From IMG/VR virus record IMGVR_UViG_3300025326_000136, positions 1-33,082 of that record: DNA of 33,082 nt; one strand, 5' to 3'. A program made the position numbers and the translations under genes. The DNA comes from a virus. This document shows, piece after piece, positions 28,711-33,082 of this stretch (its first letter is position 1; each line of letters starts with the position of its first letter). Under the pieces are notes generated by a model. It did no database searches and was not told where the DNA came from. It saw nothing but the letters and a program-made list of their open reading frames with translations.

Positions 28711-29106
28711 CTAGCCTCCTCCCAGCCTGTGCGCGTTCAGCAGCCGCCACCACAGCGGCGGCTCCTGTAAAACCTCTGCGGCTGGCGGCGGCACGTCCGC
28801 TGTGGCCTGCTGGCCGCGCCCACCGACGACGATGACCCTGATGCTCTGAGCACCCAAAGGGCAGTAGGTCAGGTCGATTGAGAACGAGCGCGGTTCAGCC
28901 CAGTCTTCCTCGTGGATGCGTATCGCCTCGCTGATGGCCTTGTAGATGGGCTGGTAGAACTTGCCCACCTTGGCCATTGCCTTGACTCGTAAGTAGGGCT
29001 CGTGGTTGTCCTGCCGCACCAGCAGCCGCACAGTGCCCGTGACGCCCCCAGGGGGGCTGGGGTCGGCGACCATCAACTCGAACAGTCTGCCTTTGGGGTT
29101 ACTCAT
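28711..29106 (-). CDS. Hypothetical late protein
   Basis: A 131-residue protein from ATG 29106; AGAGGAGG at ideal spacing decides this start over the earlier TTG. It is mixed alpha/beta (MSNPKGRLFELMVADPSPPG, then HEPYLRVKAMAKVGKFYQPI) with a polar, Pro-rich end. No family recognised. It lies between holin-like genes. Confidence 0.6.
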   Translation of the reverse strand: MSNPKGRLFELMVADPSPPGGVTGTVRLLVRQDNHEPYLRVKAMAKVGKFYQPIYKAISEAIRIHEEDWAEPRSFSIDLTYCPLGAQSIRVIVVGGRGQQATADVPPPAAEVLQEPPLWWRLLNAHRLGGG

Positions 29107-29108
29107 GT

Positions 29109-29381
29109 TCAACCTCCTCTAAGAACGTAGCCCAGAATCAGGCCCGCGATCCCGACGCCGACCGTCATCACCGAGAGCGTCGCCGCCAGCAGCCAGCGCC
29201 CAAAGGATACTGCGCCCTCGATCCGAGCCGTGTGGATGTTCTGTGTGCGTTGCTGCCCCTCGACCAGGGAGAGCCGCCCATTCTGCGCGGCCACGTGCCC
29301 GGCTAGCTCCTCCACTTTGACAACGACAACCTTGAGGTCGCCATGCATCTGCCGGATCAGGGTGTCTATCGGCTCTTCCAA
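29109..29381 (-). CDS. XhlA-like membrane protein
   Basis: A 90-residue protein from TTG 29381, with GGAGG eight bases upstream. N-terminal coiled coil (DTLIRQMHGDLKVVVVKVEE; NGRLSLVEGQQRTQNIHT) and one C-terminal membrane helix (LLAATLSVMTVGVGIAGLIL). This layout resembles haemolysin XhlA proteins, which work with holins in lysis. It starts directly after the stop of the small zinc gene. Confidence 0.6.
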   Translation of the reverse strand: MEEPIDTLIRQMHGDLKVVVVKVEELAGHVAAQNGRLSLVEGQQRTQNIHTARIEGAVSFGRWLLAATLSVMTVGVGIAGLILGYVLRGG

Positions 29382-29516
29382 TCACGTTTCCTCCGCTTTA
29401 CCCAGCCGCTCGCCACACTTGATGCAGCGCGGGTGGACGAAGATGCGGTAGTTCCCGCGCTTGTCCCTGAGCCAGTACCAGCGCCCTTCGTGCCGGCAAC
29501 CGAAAAGGCGGCGCAT
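29382..29516 (-). CDS. Small zinc-binding protein, 44 residues
   Basis: Too short for most cut-offs, but convincing: ATG 29516 with GGAG seven bases upstream; product MRRLFGCRHEGRWYWLRDKR then GNYRIFVHPRCIKCGERLGK. CxH and CIKC can hold one zinc. It fits exactly between the stop of the 382-residue gene and the TTG of the next (TGATTG). Such tiny proteins are common in late regions of phages; function unknown. Confidence 0.65.
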   Translation of the reverse strand: MRRLFGCRHEGRWYWLRDKRGNYRIFVHPRCIKCGERLGKAEET

Positions 29517-29528
29517 CGGCAGGCTCCA

Positions 29529-30677
29529 TTAGATCACCTGCGCCAGGAGCCGCCGCCGGTCAGCCGCCGCGCCCGGCGCGGGGCTCAGCGCATCACCGGC
29601 TGCTACCCCAACAGCCTCGCCGCGTATCGCCGTACAGCGGATCCGTACAGAGTCTGTCCCGAAGACACCCCGCACAACCAGCTCTAGCAGGTCAACATCG
29701 GCCTGCGCCCAAGCCGCACCGTCGGGCGCAAGGTTCCACGCCGCGCGGAACACAGCGAAGACACCGCTGGAGATGACGTTGCCAGGCGTCCGGTCATTCG
29801 TGCCGTCGCAGATGTAACAGTTGAAGGTGGCTGTCTTGGCGTCAACCGTCTTCCGCGCCCGCGCGAACTCACCAAAGGCCCGAAAGTTGCTGGGCACTGC
29901 TGTGTCAGGCAGCTTGTAGCTTTGCGAGTAGCTTCCGTTGATCGTGGTCGTCTCGTTCCACGTTGTTTCGTCGTCCCAGGTGGCGTCGTTGACAGTATCC
30001 CACTTGGCTGTGCCGCCAGGGTTCACGTCGGCCCACTGGTCATGGTGGACGCCGGTGGAGCTGTTGGGTAGGTACTCTACGAAGCTGGCGTCAATCGCAG
30101 GCCGGTCGCTTTCGCTGTCTCCTGACCAGGTGTGCACAGGGCCGGAGCGGATGTACTTCGTAGCGTCGAGGTTGCTCTGCGAACCCACCCCAGTGTAATC
30201 CACATTCAGTTGTAGGGCGCTGGCAACGTCAAGTTCGAGCCAGCCGCCGTACTCGACCTTGATGCGCGTCCCGTCCGTTTGTACGCGCAGGCCGTAACGG
30301 TTCGCGTCACCAAACGAGAAGACCGTTGTGCCGGTCCCCAAAACGGTGGTTGGCCCATTCTTCAGGCGGATACGGTACCCGCTGCCCGTGACGACCGCCC
30401 ACAGCGTAGGGTGCCCGCTCACGCCAGCCCCACTCCTCCATATCCGAACTTCATCCCCCTCCGCACCACCCCAGCTATCCACAGCCCTTTGTTCAGCGCA
30501 GGCCCAGTGCACCGCTAGGATAGCCAGGTCAACATAGTCCATCCCGAAGTCGTGGTACGCTGCGCCGTCCATCGGGACCGCCAGCCGTCCGCCGGAGATG
30601 GTGACGCCTGTAGCGCCACCGTACTGACCCACATCGGTACTGAGAAAGCTGGCGAAAGCGTGGAGGCGCAGCGCCAT
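29529..30677 (-). CDS. Putative virion (tail) protein
   Basis: A 382-residue, beta-rich protein with much Gly, Thr and Trp: VTISGGRLAVPMDGAAYHDF, FGDANRYGLRVQTDGTRIKV, and WDDETTWNETTTINGSYSQS. A concanavalin-like or other carbohydrate-binding beta sandwich is possible. It lies downstream of the tail fibre gene, so it may form part of the tail tip or receptor-binding apparatus. No family confirmed. Confidence 0.6.
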   Translation of the reverse strand: MALRLHAFASFLSTDVGQYGGATGVTISGGRLAVPMDGAAYHDFGMDYVDLAILAVHWACAEQRAVDSWGGAEGDEVRIWRSGAGVSGHPTLWAVVTGSGYRIRLKNGPTTVLGTGTTVFSFGDANRYGLRVQTDGTRIKVEYGGWLELDVASALQLNVDYTGVGSQSNLDATKYIRSGPVHTWSGDSESDRPAIDASFVEYLPNSSTGVHHDQWADVNPGGTAKWDTVNDATWDDETTWNETTTINGSYSQSYKLPDTAVPSNFRAFGEFARARKTVDAKTATFNCYICDGTNDRTPGNVISSGVFAVFRAAWNLAPDGAAWAQADVDLLELVVRGVFGTDSVRIRCTAIRGEAVGVAAGDALSPAPGAAADRRRLLAQVI

Positions 30678-30680
30678 GAA

Positions 30681-31187
30681 CTACGTCCTCAGTGCCGCCG
30701 TCCGCTGGGCGGCGTCAGACAGCCTGGCCATGTGGATGACGCGCCCGTTCGTGACCTTCACCCTCCTTGCCGAAGGCAGGGCAGCCGTCAGCCCAGTGAA
30801 GAGGCCGCCATACTGAGCGAGAGCGGTAGCATCGAGCAGCGCCCAGACGGGGCGCGGGCCAGTGGCGGGAAAGCGTGTCAGCATCTCCTGCAATCCGTAC
30901 GCGAGCAGGCGCGGGTGGGTGCCGTCGGTGAAAAGCCCAGTTTGTGCGGGCAGGAGCCACACTATCTGAGTGGCTTCCGCGCCCGCGAACGGGTAGGCAT
31001 GGCTGGCGGGCACAAGCTGATGTACGAGCCGGCAGACGATGTTTTGGACGGGATCGCCCAAGGTGACACTCATGGGAGTCGCTAGTTCTGAAAGAATATC
31101 CTCCACGCGAGGCGGCGCGGGGTAAGCCGCCGCCAGGAGTGCTGCCACCCACGACGCGTCGGCGGCCGTGGCGAGCCGAATGGCCAT
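30681..31187 (-). CDS. Hypothetical protein, weakly acetyltransferase-like
   Basis: A 168-residue protein from ATG 31187, overlapping the fibre gene's TAA (TAATG). The start IRLATAADASWVAALLAAAY recalls GNAT proteins, but the acetyl-CoA loop is not clear. Its end is in frame with the next gene (TAG, one codon, ATG). It may be a tail-fibre accessory or modification protein; unsure. Confidence 0.55.
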   Translation of the reverse strand: MAIRLATAADASWVAALLAAAYPAPPRVEDILSELATPMSVTLGDPVQNIVCRLVHQLVPASHAYPFAGAEATQIVWLLPAQTGLFTDGTHPRLLAYGLQEMLTRFPATGPRPVWALLDATALAQYGGLFTGLTAALPSARRVKVTNGRVIHMARLSDAAQRTAALRT

Positions 31188-33082
31188 TAGTACGTCACCG
31201 CCGCAACCACGTCTTGATCTCCATAGATGTAGGCGGAGCCGCCGATGTCTTCCGCGTTCCCTGCGGTCTGCCACACCTCCAATGAGTCGCCATCGGCAAG
31301 TGTTGTCTCCGTGAAGGCGTCGATGGCGGCGTCGCGGCTCCCAGAGTTCACGGTGATGCTAGAGCCGGTGATAGCTGTGCCGTTCTTTCGCAGTTCGAAC
31401 GTGGCGTTGGCAGCCAGATTGCTCTCGAAGCGGATGTACCAGTTGTTGATTCGGACAACTTCATTCGTCCAAGGACTCTTGTAGACCCAATCGTCGTCAA
31501 GCGTCGCATTGTTGGTTGCGGCTGGCAGCGCCTTTTTGAGGACCATACGCAATGGCCCCCAAGGGACTTCGCCGACCTTGCCGGTGTGCACCGCATCGGT
31601 ATGGTCGGGATGCCCATCAGCGGCAGCAGCGTGTGCGCTTACGTCTACGCCATCAACGGTCTTCCCCGCCGCCATGATGATATTGTTCGCGGGCTGCAAA
31701 TCCCCATTCGCAAAGAGTGTAAGTTTCAGAGCTCCCGGTTTGAAGATTCGTAATTCATCATTGGCGGGGTGTATGTCTATTTCCCAGATCGTGCCGCCCC
31801 GTTCCAAGATAGCGCGAGGAGTGCCGCTGAACGTCCCTACCCGAACACCGTCCACCCCGACTGATTCCGTAGGCAGCGCATCAATAGAATGTAGATACCC
31901 ATTCAGGCTTTGGAGAGCTAATTCGAGGCTTCCGCCTTCGTGGTGCTGGGCTGCCGTATGCGGCAGGCCCAGGTTCCCAATCTGGACGCGCTTCTTGGCA
32001 TTGGCCGCTGCCGAGTCCTCGAGCAGCAGCAGGTCGGCGGATACCGGCGCTACCTTCTCCGTAACAGCGGCGATCTCACCCGCTACGTTGTCGTGGACGG
32101 CCTCAGCATCAGACTGCGCGCTGTGCTGCGCAGAGCCGTGGGCCTGGGCATGGTGCGGCGCGCTGTCGCCCACAGCCGTGTGCTCGGCTGGCGTCTGGTA
32201 CTCTGGGTGTAAATCACCGCTCGCAAGAGCAGGGTGGGCGTGTACATGGTCGCCGCGGGGTACGGTCGGCGATGTACCGGCCGCCTCGGCGGCAGCCACA
32301 TCCGCGATCTGCGCCGTTCCCGCGTAATCGATGCCCACATCCGTCTCATCGCCTGCGGCATCGTCGGTCGCCACGATGCCGTCTCCGAAGTTCAGCCCCG
32401 TGCGCTGCGTCAGCGGTGTCCCATTCTCCTTTATCGTGTGGCCTGAGCCGCCCGCGTGAGTGTGCAACGTCGTCGGGCCAGCATCTGTCAAATCCACCCA
32501 TTCGGCAGAGGCCTCACGCACGTACTCGCTATGCAGATCACCGCTGGCGATGACTCCGTGCGCGTGGGCGTGGTCGCTGCGCGCCGGCGTCGTCGCCGTC
32601 CCGTCTGCCTCACTGGCGCCGACATCGACTGGATAGCCTGCGCCCGGTGCAGGGAAGGGGTGTTGGTGGTCCGCGTGCGATGCGCTGGCCGACACGCCGT
32701 CGCTGGCCGCGTCGCCGATGTCAATCTGCCCCGCCACCGGCCCCAGGCCCGGCGGGCTTGGGCTGCTGGCCGTCTGCACGCTGCTCGACTGCCGCCATGT
32801 CCCGCCGCCCTCGCTGGTGAAGCGGATGACATCGCTGGCGGCGGTCACGATGTTCGTCGCGTTGGCCAGGATGAGTGCCGCGCCGTGCGTGATCGTCAGC
32901 GCGCCGTCGAACTCAAGAATCAGCTCCGTACCGGCTGGACGTGATGCGATGGCGGTGATCGTCGTCACGCCCGTGACGTGGAAGTAGTGGCCGGCGACGC
33001 CGACGGCGAGCGTCGCCGCCGACGGCAGGTCCGCGCCCTTCGTCCAGAGATCGCCGCCCTGGGTAGCGCCGTCGTGCGTGTG
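31187..33082 (-). CDS. Tail fibre protein (5' end beyond the window)
   Basis: The frame is open to the right edge; at least 631 residues are visible, and a GTG at 32968 is not the true start because coding sequence such as HTHDGATQGGDLWTKGADL continues upstream. It has repeated HxH-rich units (ARSDHAHAHGVIASGDLHSEY, PRGDHVHAHPALASGDLHPEY, HADHQHPF, TLHTHAGG), like the metal-binding, trimeric fibre shafts of other phages. The C-terminal 150 residues (FELRKNGTAITGSSITVNSG) form a beta domain that may bind the receptor. Confidence 0.8.
   Translation of the reverse strand, partial: HTHDGATQGGDLWTKGADLPSAATLAVGVAGHYFHVTGVTTITAIASRPAGTELILEFDGALTITHGAALILANATNIVTAASDVIRFTSEGGGTWRQSSSVQTASSPSPPGLGPVAGQIDIGDAASDGVSASASHADHQHPFPAPGAGYPVDVGASEADGTATTPARSDHAHAHGVIASGDLHSEYVREASAEWVDLTDAGPTTLHTHAGGSGHTIKENGTPLTQRTGLNFGDGIVATDDAAGDETDVGIDYAGTAQIADVAAAEAAGTSPTVPRGDHVHAHPALASGDLHPEYQTPAEHTAVGDSAPHHAQAHGSAQHSAQSDAEAVHDNVAGEIAAVTEKVAPVSADLLLLEDSAAANAKKRVQIGNLGLPHTAAQHHEGGSLELALQSLNGYLHSIDALPTESVGVDGVRVGTFSGTPRAILERGGTIWEIDIHPANDELRIFKPGALKLTLFANGDLQPANNIIMAAGKTVDGVDVSAHAAAADGHPDHTDAVHTGKVGEVPWGPLRMVLKKALPAATNNATLDDDWVYKSPWTNEVVRINNWYIRFESNLAANATFELRKNGTAITGSSITVNSGSRDAAIDAFTETTLADGDSLEVWQTAGNAEDIGGSAYIYGDQDVVAAVTY

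Noticed and set aside
1-33082. Whole-genome reassignment of TAG to a sense codon
   Set aside because: Many TAG-ending genes are followed by normal starts with ribosome sites, and several TAG stops are out of frame with the next gene or followed at once by TGA. Local readthrough is the most that the data support.

Overview
The window is almost all bacteriophage (or prophage) DNA from a siphovirus-like, HK97-fold temperate phage of a high-GC bacterium. The host cannot be named from the sequence. Shine-Dalgarno sites and sigma70-type promoters show a bacterium; Actinomycetota, Chloroflexota and Deinococcota would all fit. No host genes, tRNA genes, rRNA genes, IS elements or CRISPR arrays were seen. 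Genes are packed with ATGA, GTGA and TGATG overlaps, and no stretch over 300 bases lacks a gene.

Layout. (1) 31-15307, minus strand, read leftwards: a CI/Cro-like regulator, a tyrosine integrase, four small or nuclease genes, a ParB-like protein, a Mom-type DNA-modification protein, small and large terminase, a DUF559-type nuclease, portal, a Com-like zinc ribbon, ClpP-type prohead protease, major capsid protein, head-tail joining proteins and the major tail (tube) protein. (2) 15308-15413: the only sizeable regulatory gap. It holds two divergent consensus promoters whose first genes look leaderless. (3) 15414-27280, plus strand, early region: HNH endonuclease, many small zinc-ribbon proteins, Bet/RecT annealase, a Gp37/Gp68-type (DUF5131) protein, RusA resolvase, a DnaD-like replication initiator with phased iterons inside its gene, a deoxyribosyltransferase-like protein, two tandem DNA methyltransferases and a HerA-like ATPase. 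(4) 27277-33082, minus strand: tail fibre (open at the right edge), another virion protein, holin-like membrane proteins and a probable endolysin.

The late genes leave the left edge at the tail tube gene and enter the right edge at a tail fibre gene, both on the minus strand. A circular or circularly permuted phage map explains this if the missing part holds the tail chaperones, tape measure and tail tip.

The genes suggest a phage that protects its DNA in several ways. Mom sits beside the terminase and a ParB-like partner, and two methyltransferases lie in the early region. Points worth a second look are: a stem-loop that holds the mom Shine-Dalgarno and start codon, in a genome that also encodes a Com-like zinc ribbon; two places where only an amber codon separates an upstream gene from in-frame coding sequence with no ATG, GTG or TTG start; seven iterons in helical phase; short tandem repeats where loss of one 4-base unit would fuse two genes; and two methyltransferases that share identical 89-bp ends but different cores.
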